Source: Neofusicoccum parvum (lineage: Eukaryota > Ascomycota > Dothideomycetes > Botryosphaeriales > Botryosphaeriaceae). From it: a stretch of 64,000 bases of DNA. The notes under the pieces were generated by a model, which saw only the letters and a list, made by a program, of their open reading frames with translations, made no database searches and had not been told where the DNA came from. The DNA is taken from assembly GCA_020912385.1 (NCBI GenBank), contig CP087210.1, positions 2,356,001 to 2,420,000 on the forward strand, in the 5' to 3' direction. Position 1 is the first letter of the stretch. Every line of letters begins with the position of its first letter. The translations under genes were made by a program, and so were the position numbers. This document shows positions 1-9,696 of this stretch, in pieces.

Positions 1-462
1 AGGCGTAACTTCCAGAGACGCAGCCAGCATGCCGTGGCTGTAAAATGGTCAGCGGGGCAGTCTGGAAGTTGACTATGCGGTTACTTACACAATCCCCGGT
101 GCTTGCTTGTGTATCAAAGGACTCACAGCCTGGGCTACATTAGCTATCGAGAATTGAGACTGAATCGCGTACATCACTACCTCTGGTGTCTGATCCTTGA
201 CGGTGAATCCTGTCCCACCGCTCGTGACGATCAGGTTTACCGAATCTTCCGAGTCCGCCCATCGTTGGACGAAGCGCTGGATGTCCAGCACGTTATCGGG
301 AACGATGTCGACGGTCTGCACGTCCCATTGACCGGCCCCGTCTGTGTGGAAGACATCCTTGAGCACATCGCCGCATTTGTCCGTCGACGGATCTTTTGCG
401 GCCGTCTCGGAGACGATGAGGATGGCGGCTCTGAGTTGCGACATTGAAGGATGTTGTGTCAT
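1..462 (-). CDS. cnxE: Molybdenum cofactor biosynthesis protein, MogA/gephyrin G domain (5' part, cut by left edge)
   Basis: Visible exons are 462-89 and 37-1, with an intron at 88-38 (GTAAGT donor, TTTTACAG acceptor). Spliced, exon 1 ends APGI and the split Val codon continues as VHGMLAASLEVTP, matching the MoaB/MogA family. The G-domain signature TSGGTGF..KDQTPE lies near residues 80-95. Members adenylylate molybdopterin before molybdenum insertion. In gephyrin and fungal CnxE this domain is N-terminal and an MoeA-like E domain follows, which would lie beyond base 1. I therefore infer a fused protein, but only the G domain is seen. The ATG at 462 is the first in frame; a second at 444 (MSQL) is equally possible. 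The gene name is by analogy with Aspergillus. Confidence 0.82.
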
Positions 463-903
463 CGGCTAGCGGAATCGAGGACCGGCGACTTCTTATAGGT
501 CCCCGCTGACGTCTACGCGAAGTCGACTGCGCTCCCGCCGCGGTGGGTGTGCGGCGTGTGCATTCGAACACTCGCCGGGCTCCGGATGGTTTCACGCGCA
601 TGGGACTGTCTGAAATGATGCCGCATCCATGGCGGGTATTTTGCTACAGAAATTCGCTAAATGCATAGTAATTCATCGTCCTCCGCCCCGCCTCCCAAGC
701 TCTCTTCCCTGACCCAGACCCGAACGCGGTGATTCCCAGATATACAAGCCTGAATATGCACAAGACGAAGAGGATCGCACGCCGCAACTCTGCCATGGCG
801 TTCCTGCTGTTTTTGACGTCTATCCCAACGCCTCATAGTACACGGTTGATTCCATTGACGCGGACGGCGCTAAATGTCCCGTTGCGCCCCTTCAAAATGA
901 TGT
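463..903. other. Intergenic: cnxE upstream region and VMA16 3' flank
   Basis: No coding segment is supported. It should hold the promoter of the molybdenum-cofactor gene on one side and the 3' untranslated end of VMA16 on the other. I saw no distinctive motif. Confidence 0.5.
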
Positions 904-1728
904 TCATTCCTGGCTGAAGTCGGCAGCCTTTCCAGAGACAAGCAGACCAATAATGAGACCGAAGAGACCAAGAACGGAGCTGAAAATCTCGATGACGAGA
1001 ATCTTGACGAACCTGTGCATGCATGCGTTAGCGTTGTTGGGACGCGCATCACCATCCCACTTACAAGCTGGGATCCGCCGCGTCGGCCAGAGCAGCACTG
1101 CTGCCGTTGATGCCCACGGAGACACCGCAGATCAGGTTGCACATGCCGACCGTGATTCCTCCCCAGAACAGCGCGTATCCGGTGTAGTAGTTGGAGGCCG
1201 AGTACAGCGCATCGCCGCTGACCGATTGGATCTTGGCGGAGAAGACGATGGACATGATGACGCCGTAGATAGCAACAACCTCGCAAAAGATGATGGAGAT
1301 CAGGTTCTTCGTCCGTATCCTGGGTGCCTTGACACCTCCGCCGAGAATGGAGCTACCGGTGATGAAGATACCCCTACGAGACGTGTCAGCCAGCCTCCCA
1401 TCGCGCCCTCAGCTTCTTGCGGTGTCGTACCATGCGGCTCCAACCACGGAAAGGCCGATGCAGAGGCCGATACCCATGTCCGCCCACATGTACGGCGAAA
1501 CGCTCTCGAGAAATTGTCCAACCTGGCAGCGTCGTCATCAGTCAAGCTCGCGGCCAGTCATCACAGATGGTAGCGCATACGTTAAAGGCCTCGCCCTCGC
1601 CGTTGAACAGCATATCTGCGAACACATCAGCGCCAGATCGCGGGTTGCAGCCAGGGAAGTGCAGACGTACACAGGCCGATGACGGTCAAGGCAGCGGAGG
1701 CGCCGCCGGCGCCGTAGATAAGACCCAT
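904..1728 (-). CDS. vma16: V-type ATPase proteolipid subunit c'' (VMA16)
   Basis: Five exons: 1728-1671, 1615-1581, 1522-1431, 1373-1065 and 1012-904, giving 200 aa. Each junction restores the family sequence, for example [20 protein letters not shown] joining [12 protein letters not shown], and ADAADPSL joining [10 protein letters not shown]. The protein is a multi-pass ring subunit of the V0 sector that carries protons into vacuoles and endosomes. Conserved acidic residues in membrane helices ([11 protein letters not shown] and ILVIEIFSS) are present. The start is the ATG before [13 protein letters not shown], a short N-terminus like other filamentous fungal homologues; the open frame reaches further upstream but its composition looks non-coding. 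It is head-to-head with TOA2. Confidence 0.93.
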
Positions 1729-2041
1729 CCTCGCGGAGCTCCCCTTTGCAGTTCGTGTGAGATGGAAAACAGAAAGAAACCCTCGATGCAGGCGGAGGGC
1801 GGTGGTGGACGCGGTCGGGCGGTGCTGCTTGCTTGGACCTGGCACTGGAGCTCGCAGCGCGGCTCGGAGAAAGGCCGCCGCCCGGGCCTTCGCCGTCACG
1901 TGCGGCTGCGGCTGCCTCGCCCGCTGACTACAGCCAACATCGCCGCCCTGACGCCGCGCTCCCGCTGCATCCACGCGCCCCGTGGCCCACCCTGCTCTCA
2001 CAAACCCGACAGCGCACCCGTGCCGTCGCCCGCTCGCCAGT
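1729..2041. promoter_or_regulatory. Divergent promoter VMA16/TOA2 with CACGTG box
   Basis: A 313-base region separates the two start codons. A perfect palindromic CACGTG (inside TCACGTG) sits at 1897-1902, the consensus of bHLH factors such as Cbf1. Use of the site is inferred only. Confidence 0.5.
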
Positions 2042-2504
2042 ATGAGCGACCTTAACTACTATGAAATTTACCGCAAGACCAGGTATGCACTGCTCTTGCT
2101 TACAGCCACGCCATGGAGGAGCCTGTGCAACGATCAATTTACTTAGCCTTCACCAGCATCGGCATGGCGCTGATGGACACGCTGGACGAGCTCATCGGCA
2201 CCCGTCGCATGGAGCCGCAGCTCGCCATCAAGATCATGCAGAACTTCGACAAGGCCCTCGCCGACGTCATCTCCGAGAAGGTCAAGGCCCGCATGAGCTT
2301 CAAGGTATGCGTCGCTCCTCGCGCCGGCGCCTGCCTAGCATTCTAACCCAGAGCGCACAGGGTCACCTCGACACCTACCGCTTCTGCGACGACGTGTGGA
2401 CCTTCATCATCAAGGACATCACCTTCAAGATGGACAACTCGCAGTCGCTCACCGCCGACAAGATCAAGATCGTCAGCAATAACAGCAGCAGGCCTGGAAA
2501 CTAA
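2042..2504 (+). CDS. toa2: Transcription initiation factor IIA small (gamma) subunit
   Basis: Exons 2042-2082, 2157-2304 and 2361-2504 encode 110 aa. Exon 1 is [13 protein letters not shown] plus a split Ser, joined to [13 protein letters not shown]. The C-terminal half has the hallmark [24 protein letters not shown] gamma pairs with the alpha/beta subunit to stabilise TBP on TATA DNA in RNA polymerase II initiation. The N-terminal four-helix part (residues about 8-55) and the C-terminal beta-barrel part (about 60-105) are both complete. Introns are 74 and 56 bases with GTATGC donors. The length is as expected for the family. Confidence 0.95.
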
Positions 2505-3204
2505 GCGCGCAACTTGGCGTCCAACTTACACTTTTCGACGATGATTATGACACGGTCGTGCTTTACAATTTGGCTCTTTTCTGCATCGTGAGGAGCCTGA
2601 ACGCTGTCGGGGAAACAGCGTGGGATACGACGGACATCTAGCCTGGAATATGGTTTGCATGTTGCATTACTATCAGTCGGCTCAGGACTGCATCATTCGG
2701 CGTTTGGAGTGCCAACAACGGGCAGAGCTTCAATGCTCAGAGGGCATCTTTGATACCCAGGAAAATCAAGAGATTCAGATCACGATTGTTGCTTCTTCGT
2801 GACCAATCTTTTGAATAGCTGTTGCCACAGTGTTGCAAAGAAATGGACGGCTTCCATTCAAATGGATCTTAAGTGGTAGTTGGTGCATCTACCTGTATGT
2901 AGAGGTGCTTTGGTTTAAATGCCAGAGATATTAGGATTGATGCTTCGACTGCTCATGTCGACATGGCAGTCTACAAAGAATAGCTCTTTCTATCCCGCCA
3001 TCTATTTTGCGACTCACTGCGCCACTGAGTTTGTCACTGTGCCTGGCTCTGGCGGCTCTTTGATTGCTAATGCATGGGCGAGCCCCGCGGCACGTCATAC
3101 GTAGGGCGCTCGGATCTTAATGGAGCTGCCCGCACGCGAAGCTCCAGCAACACCGCGTCCTCCCCGCAACACCACTCTACCCAGCCCAGCCCATAATCTC
3201 CAAT
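2505..3204. other. Intergenic between TOA2 and YUH1-like gene
   Basis: About 700 bases with only short random open frames. It holds the TOA2 3' flank and the promoter of the ubiquitin hydrolase gene. Nothing further was recognised. Confidence 0.5.
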
Positions 3205-4088
3205 ATGGCGTCCACACAACTAGACAATCCCGATGTTCCTAAGGGCAAGAAGAGCTTCGTTCCTCTAGGTACGCTCTATTTGACTGCTCACAAGCGCACC
3301 TTCAGGCAGCTAACCCCGCGGGCAGAGAACAACCCGGAGGTGATGACCTCGCTCGTGCACAAGCTCGGCCTGTCCTCGAAGCTTGCCTTCCACGATGTAT
3401 TCAGCATCGACGAGCCGGAGCTCCTCGCCTTCGTCCCCCGGCCGGCGCAAGCGGTGCTCCTCATCTTCCCGGTCAGCGACACATACGAGAAGTTCCGGCG
3501 GGAGGAGGACTCGTCGAAGGCCGAGTACGACGGCTCGGGCGCGAGCGAGCCCGTCGTGTGGTACAAGCAGACCATCGGCAACGCGTGCGGCTTGATCGGG
3601 CTGCTTCACGGCGTGTCGAACGGCCAGGCGCGCTCGCACATCGGTACGTAGCCCAGATCCGCACGCGGCACCAGGAACGAACGGAGAAGTGCTGACGCCT
3701 CGCAGAGCCCGACAGCGATCTCGCAAAGCTGCTGGCCAGCGCTATCCCGCTCAAGCCCGCCGCCCGCGCCGACCTTCTCTACGAATCCCAAGCCCTGGAG
3801 AGCGCGCACCAGTCCGCAGCTTCGGGCGGCGACACGGCTGCCCCGGACGCGAATGCCGCGGTGGACCTACACTATGTTTGCTTTGTCAAGTCGGGTGATG
3901 ACCGGTTGTGGGAGATGGATGGTAGGCGCAAGGGGCCTCTGGAGAGAGGCGTCCTCGCAGCGGACGAAGACGTGCTGTCGGAGAAGGCGCTCAACCTTGG
4001 CGTGCGGAGCTTCCTGAAGCGCGAGCAGGAGGCCGGAGGGGGCGACCTGCGATTCAGCCTGATCGCCTTGGCACCCAGCTTTGATTGA
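3205..4088 (+). CDS. yuh1: Ubiquitin carboxyl-terminal hydrolase, UCH family (peptidase C12)
   Basis: Exons 3205-3268, 3326-3643 and 3706-4088 encode 254 aa. This thiol protease trims ubiquitin C-terminal adducts and processes ubiquitin-like precursors. The catalytic set is visible: Gln103 and Cys109 in KQTIGNACGLIGLLHG, His183 in DLHYVCFV, and Asp199 in EMDGRRKGP. The N-terminal PLENNPEV..LVHKLGL and ELLAFVPRP blocks also match the family. Intron 1 (57 bases) is a multiple of three with no stop, so retention would add 19 residues in frame. I remove it because only splicing gives the conserved PLENNPE. Intron 2 has a GTACGT donor and a CGCAG acceptor. Confidence 0.94.
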
Positions 4089-4988
4089 GAGGCTTAGGTC
4101 GCCGATCACACACCAGGGCTGGCGTCCGTTGGAGATGCGCAGGTTGTGCGAACGCAGCTTCTTGAGTGGATTGGCGACATATGCCAAGTTGCCGATTTGA
4201 GGCGAAGAGATCTGGGTAGGTCGCATGCGATTTACGTTAAGAGAGTTCTGGATCATCGGGTGGGGCGGGCATTATAGCTTCCGCGGCGGAATGCTTAGGA
4301 CAAAGACAGGTGCTCTCGGCACGTTTGCCCGAACCTCGCAGTGTGTGAGGCGTCAGCTTCTCGGTATACCTCCCTTGGGCCAGTCCCGTTAGCAGCAAGC
4401 CCTCCTCAAAGCGGGAGTGCCATGATCGAGAGGTGGAGAAACACGCCGTGAGTGCATGAGCCCGAAAATGGACACCAGTCCGCATGGAAGTGTGCAAGAG
4501 GCAGGCTTTGGCCTGGAGAGGCGCACGCCCTCCCTCGACACGGCAACGGGAATAAGCCAGCGCTGCTGCCGTATGTTCTGGGTGTGGACGTGGATGTCGG
4601 CTATCTCGTGGACGCCTCCTGGCTTCGCGCGCAGAGCGGCTAGTGCCTTTGTCCCTCTGCCGTTTTCAACCACCACCCGGCCTGGCTCAACCACTCCCTC
4701 ATCGCCTTCCCCGCTATGTCTCTTCTACATCATGACCAGCTCTCTCGTGCGGACATTCGTCGGGCTCTGGGGCCGCATCAGTCGAAATGTTTCAGGAAAC
4801 CCGCCGCGCACCATAAAAGACGGAACCTGCTCTCCGCGTCGCTGCCTCACACGTCGAGCGTCACCGTCTGTCCTTACTGCTGGGCCTGTCCATGCGCAGA
4901 ACTAACCAAGGTTTCCTTCGACCCTAAATCAGCAACAATTCCAGCGCCGACTCGGTAGCTGCCCCATCGGGGCTCGCTCCATCTTAGA
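4089..4988. other. Intergenic upstream of the Git3-like receptor
   Basis: Nine hundred bases without a supported gene. Several short open frames on both strands have no recognisable similarity. The right part is the presumed promoter and 5' leader of the receptor gene. Confidence 0.5.
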
Positions 4989-7589
4989 ATGCACCTGATA
5001 GCAATCCCGACCGCCTTTCCTCCACAGCACGAATCCTCTGCCGCACACCGGCCGCAGCGCGGCCCCATGCCATGGACCACGTCGGAAGCGCTCACACCTA
5101 CAGCTGCTGCCGTGTATCACCCTCGGCGATGGCATCGCGACGAGGCACAGCCAGAGCAAACTACCGACTACATCTACCTCTTCGACGACCACAAGAGATT
5201 CATCGTGCAGACCACTGCCGTCGCTGGCGCGTGTATCAGCCTGTGCCTGGTTTCAGTTGCCTTTTACTGGTTCACGCGAATGAGGAAGCGGTTCAGACAC
5301 AAGTACAGCTCTCTTCGATGCTGTGTCATGCGTGCCAAGACAGCTAACGCAGACGGGAAAACAGGTTGATCATGCTGCTCATCCTTGGAGACTGGACTCG
5401 TGCCCTGTGGTATCTGGTCTTCGCCATAGTATCCTTTAGACACGGGACGGTGACCACCCACACCCGTTTGTGCCAAGTCGCTGGCTATCTGATCCAGATG
5501 GCCACCGAGATTTCAGGTGAGACAGTCCTCGGCCTTCCCTGTTTTTGCGTGATCCGACTGAGATGCAATAGATTTTGCCGTGTTATTCATATCGATCCAT
5601 GGGGCAACCCAAATCTTCAAGCCTCCTGTCTCGGTTGTTGGAAGTGATGACCGGCTGTACAAGTACCGTCGCTGGATCTACGCATTCATCCTCCTGGTCC
5701 CTCAACTTTTCGCCGCCCTTCCCTGGGTAGGAAGCGAGCCTAAGGGCGCCGGGTACCTCTCTCAAGGTGCTTTCTGTACCCTTCCTATCCGCCCTATCTG
5801 GTACCGACTGGCCCTTGCGTGGGTTCCCAGAATTCTCATCTGGTTCACAATCCTTGGACTGGCCATCGCCATATACACCCACGTCCACCATGAATTCAAG
5901 AACTTCTCCGAGGCTTTCCAGCACCATTCCACAACTTCGACAAGCTTCCTTTCTGACACACTCGATGGTGTCGATGAAAGCCCGACAGGTACCGAAAAAA
6001 GACGGAACAGCACTCCGAATATCAGCCCTCATCGACCATCCTTCGACCCTGCGGACCAGCCTACGGAGAACATGACTCCTCCTATTGAATTGGTGGTACG
6101 GCCTCCATCGATACAGACGCGTCGCATTTCTGGTGTGGGTTTTGTTGACGAGAGCGTCCCTCTACAAGTCTTCGAATCCAGTCCGGTGGCTGTGCCGGCA
6201 CCCGTCGCCCCTGAGGGCCGCCGCAACTCCCGCGTCCGCATCGAGATACCGACAGGAATAACTGCCCCAGATACAGAAATCGAAGCAAATAATGATGTCT
6301 CAGGCAAGCGAAAGAGCATTTCAGATAGCCTGAGATCCTGGCGCAGCTCTCTCAACCAAAACCCCGACGACCGTTGCACCAGCTTCCCCTCCTCCCTCTC
6401 CCCAGACTCCGCCCCAACCCATCGTAATAGCATCATGTCCCTTGCCGCATTCTTCAACACCAGTCGCCGCTCCTCCGACATGACTAGCCACTCCCGCTCT
6501 CGCTCCCGCACCTGGTCCTCCTCCACCCGCCGTGCCTCCCAAAAACTACCCCGCCGCGACTCTGTTAACCCTATGAACCAACCCCTAGCCCAGAAGCGCG
6601 CCCACATCCGTCGACAGCTCCGCCAAGTCTTCGTTTACCCGCTCGTCTACATTGTCATGTGGCTAGTGCCTTTCGTCGCGCTCTGCGTCACCTACAACGA
6701 CCGCTACGCCTCGCGTCCCCCCTTCCTCCTCAACACCTTCTCCAACTTCTGCCTCTGCTTCATTGGTGCAGTCAACGCCATCGCCTTCTCCTTTCGCGAA
6801 AAGCCTTGGCGCCACATTCCCCAAAACTACAACCGCTCTTTCTGGGGCTCCTTCTGCTTCTGGCGGCGCCTGGACGAAGACGACGAGGACTATCGCTCTC
6901 ACCGCCGTCGCCACAGCAGCATAAACAGCAAGCGCTGGAGCGAGAGCACCTACGTCGACAGCACCGCCCCCACCACCACTAAAACCCAAAGGGACGATCC
7001 TGCTCCGCCCGCACCAGCGCCCCCGCCCCCCGCAGCGCTGCTACCGCGCTCAAGCACCGCGCCCCCGCCCAACACCGTCAACGCCGCTGCCGCCGCCGAC
7101 GACGTCGACAGCATCCAACCCATCTCTCCTCGATGCAACGACCCAGTCAGCCCGACGTACCCGCCAGCCCTACACCCGCGCACGTCTTACGCACCGCCGT
7201 TCGCGTCGCGCCAGGATCGGGGCTCAGCCTCCACCGCGCGCCACCCGTCGGCGTCGTCGCCGTCGGCCTCGATCGGCGCGCTGGCCCGCCGCAGCGTGGC
7301 GTCCAGCCTCAAGCGCGCGACGGCCATGGCCGAGGCTGCCGCGGTGGGCGTGCGCGAGACGGACGGGCAGCGGGCCGCGCGGGAGCTGGCGTACGAGCGG
7401 CTGGCGTGGGAGAGGGAGGAAACGGCCAGAGCGGGGAGGACGGGGTCGGGTGTTACGATGGATGCGGGGGAGGCGAGGAGGGGGAGTACGGGGGAGATTG
7501 GGGTGGGGAAGGAGTGGTGGGAGAGGAGGAGAGGGAGCGTTTGGATGGGGGAGGGTGGGGAGGGTGGGGAGGAAGAGAGGCGGCTGTGA
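4989..7589 (+). CDS. Git3/Gpr1-like G-protein-coupled receptor
   Basis: Exons 4989-5302, 5365-5516 and 5572-7589 encode 827 aa. Seven membrane segments can be read. TM1 is FIVQTTAVAGACISLCLV in exon 1, TM2 is in exon 2, and TM3 spans the second junction where EIS joins DFAVLFISIHGATQIF. TM4 and TM5 follow, then a third cytoplasmic loop of about 250 residues rich in Ser, Arg and Pro. TM6 (about 507-530) and TM7 (about 541-563) resemble the Git3_C domain. Family members sense glucose or related nutrients and signal through a G-alpha protein to cAMP/PKA; the ligand here is unknown. The tail is low-complexity, Pro/Ala-rich and then Gly/Glu/Arg-rich. The start could instead be the ATG at 5067 (MPWTTSEAL). 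Confidence 0.88.
7547..7569 (+). other. G-quadruplex-forming tract in the receptor 3' coding end
   Basis: Five G-runs lie at 7547-7551, 7553-7555, 7557-7560, 7562-7564 and 7566-7569, each separated by a single A or T. They lie on the coding strand about 20 bases before the stop codon and encode a Gly/Glu stretch. Runs this long with one-base loops are the most stable class of intramolecular G-quadruplex. Folding in DNA or mRNA is predicted, not shown. Confidence 0.7.
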
Positions 7590-9696
7590 GGAGAGGGGGG
7601 AGTGTAATGGGATGGTGGAGGGGTAATGGGCGGGCTGGTGGTCTTGGGTAACGATAGGGTTAGTATAAGGTAATGTTATCAGAGATATCTGCTGAAGTGT
7701 CCCGTGAGGTTGTGGTGGTCCAGGTGATGTTGTAGATTGTGGTGTAGGGACAGGGCTTGTAAGAGCGTCCTCCTCCGATCATCTCCGTTCTTCACTGCGT
7801 CAAGAACATCGGCGTGCTTTCTACTAATAGAAGCAGTAGAATCAGCACACAGTACGACTTCGCGTCCGGCGTTGTGCTCTCGAATTTAGGTAGCAAAGTC
7901 TAGCCCACATTGAACGGCGTTCATGTGCAAAACATTCTCGAAATCGGCATCTTTAAATCATGATGCTCGGCATTGCACATCTTGACACTCTCCATTAGCA
8001 TACCATGTTGCTCCCGGAGGACTATTAGTGTGATTTGCTGACCAAGCACACAAGAGTTTGTGAATTTCCAGACGGAACAAAGGACGCGGTCTGGACTCCA
8101 TCAAACAGGAAATCAAAACCGCGTTGATGGCATTACAAGGTCCACGATTCTCTTTGCCGCCTTCTCTTGGATGACATACTTGGATTCACGTTAGAATAAG
8201 GGTTTCGTGCCCTCAGTTTTCATTGTCACAGCCTCGGTCGGGCTTGATCATTGCCGTCAATACTGGCGCCATTCACACGCACCTAGATATCGCCTCGGAC
8301 TTTCTCCTTAGATTCTCTGTTAGCATCCTTTCAATCATTTCTTCCATCAAATAGCTGGGTCTTCTCGCCAAGTGGTAGCATAACAATGCCTATACGCTTC
8401 AATGTCTCAACCAATACGTCATGAGGCTCTACCCTGCGCTCTACACTCATCTTCCATGAAATCAACTTGTATCTTACAAGAAGGGGGAGTTTATTTTGTG
8501 TAAACAAATTGCTACTCAGCATCAGATTCCTCATTTGAAGGTAATGATGTGTCGAATAGCGGGCTTCTGGACAGTGGGCATACTTCAAGGCACACTTGAA
8601 AAAAAAAAAAAGGGCCAACGCAACGGTGTCCCGCTATGGCGAATTGAGTCTACGTTGGCTGTGGGTAGATACTAGCTCGCTGAAGTAGCAGCTTCTATTA
8701 TAACGACGGTCTAGATATTCATGAGCGCACGCCGGCTACTACTTCTCTCCATGTACAGGCCAACCCACCTACGTGCAGACCCAAAGCTCTGGCCTTCTGG
8801 CATACACCGCACATTAACCCTCGTGGCACTCAACGTCCCCCGAGTATCGGCGTTTGGAATCTCTCACGTGGTGGTATGAGAACCATCAGATACATCCGGT
8901 CTTATCGCTAGAGTGTCCCCGGTGGCGTGACGTCGACGTGCGGCCCGAAACGAAAGCTTTGAACTCCCACTTTCCTGTTCTGGTAAGCGCGAGCATCGGC
9001 GGTGAGACGGGCCCGAATAATGCAGGCGATTCATATCAGGAGGTCTGAGATTAGGCCGGATGCCTTCAGGGTGCCTTAGATGAGTCTGATAGTGATAGCG
9101 GTGCGATTTCGGATGGGATTGGATCTGAGGCGGTGAACAGCAATGCTCCTCGTAATATTCTACCACCTTCGTCTACCTTATATAGTGCTAACCATTCAGA
9201 GAAGCGCATAGCGATGATGTGCACCATTATTGGTTCATGCCGATGAAAGAGAAAAATACATGGCCATTTCATGCTGCGGACCTGACAGTGAGGAATTACC
9301 GCCCACAGAAAGTTTATATGGATCGTGTATCGAACAAACAAGGGAACACCACAGTAGGAAAGTATAGGTCATGCTTTCACTGCCTTTCAAGCAGGGCTGC
9401 TGTCTGTGTAGACGCTTTGTGTAGCAACCCTCAATTTAAAGAGAACACGCAGCTTACCCATGCTGTCATTAGAGCCTCTCAGCTGCCAAGAAGTTCCTGG
9501 ACTTGATCATCTGCAGGCTCAGATATACTTTTTCATAGCCATGATACTGCACGGATGACAGCATGTTTATAGAAATCGAGGTATTCTTTCATATGATCTA
9601 AATTCGATACCATGTTTGGAGGAAGCCGCAATCACGCCTATGGGTTCTGCAACACCCGTGACCTCGGCCTACGCAAACCAGCCCCAACCTCAACGC
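7590..9696. other. Two-kilobase intergenic region
   Basis: No gene is supported. Base composition is less GC-rich than in the flanking genes. There is a run of 13 A at about 8599-8611 and a CACGTG near 8865. Open frames are short and lack similarity or splice structure. It lies between the 3' ends of two convergent genes (the receptor and SEN34), so its unusual length is not explained by promoters. Confidence 0.5.
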
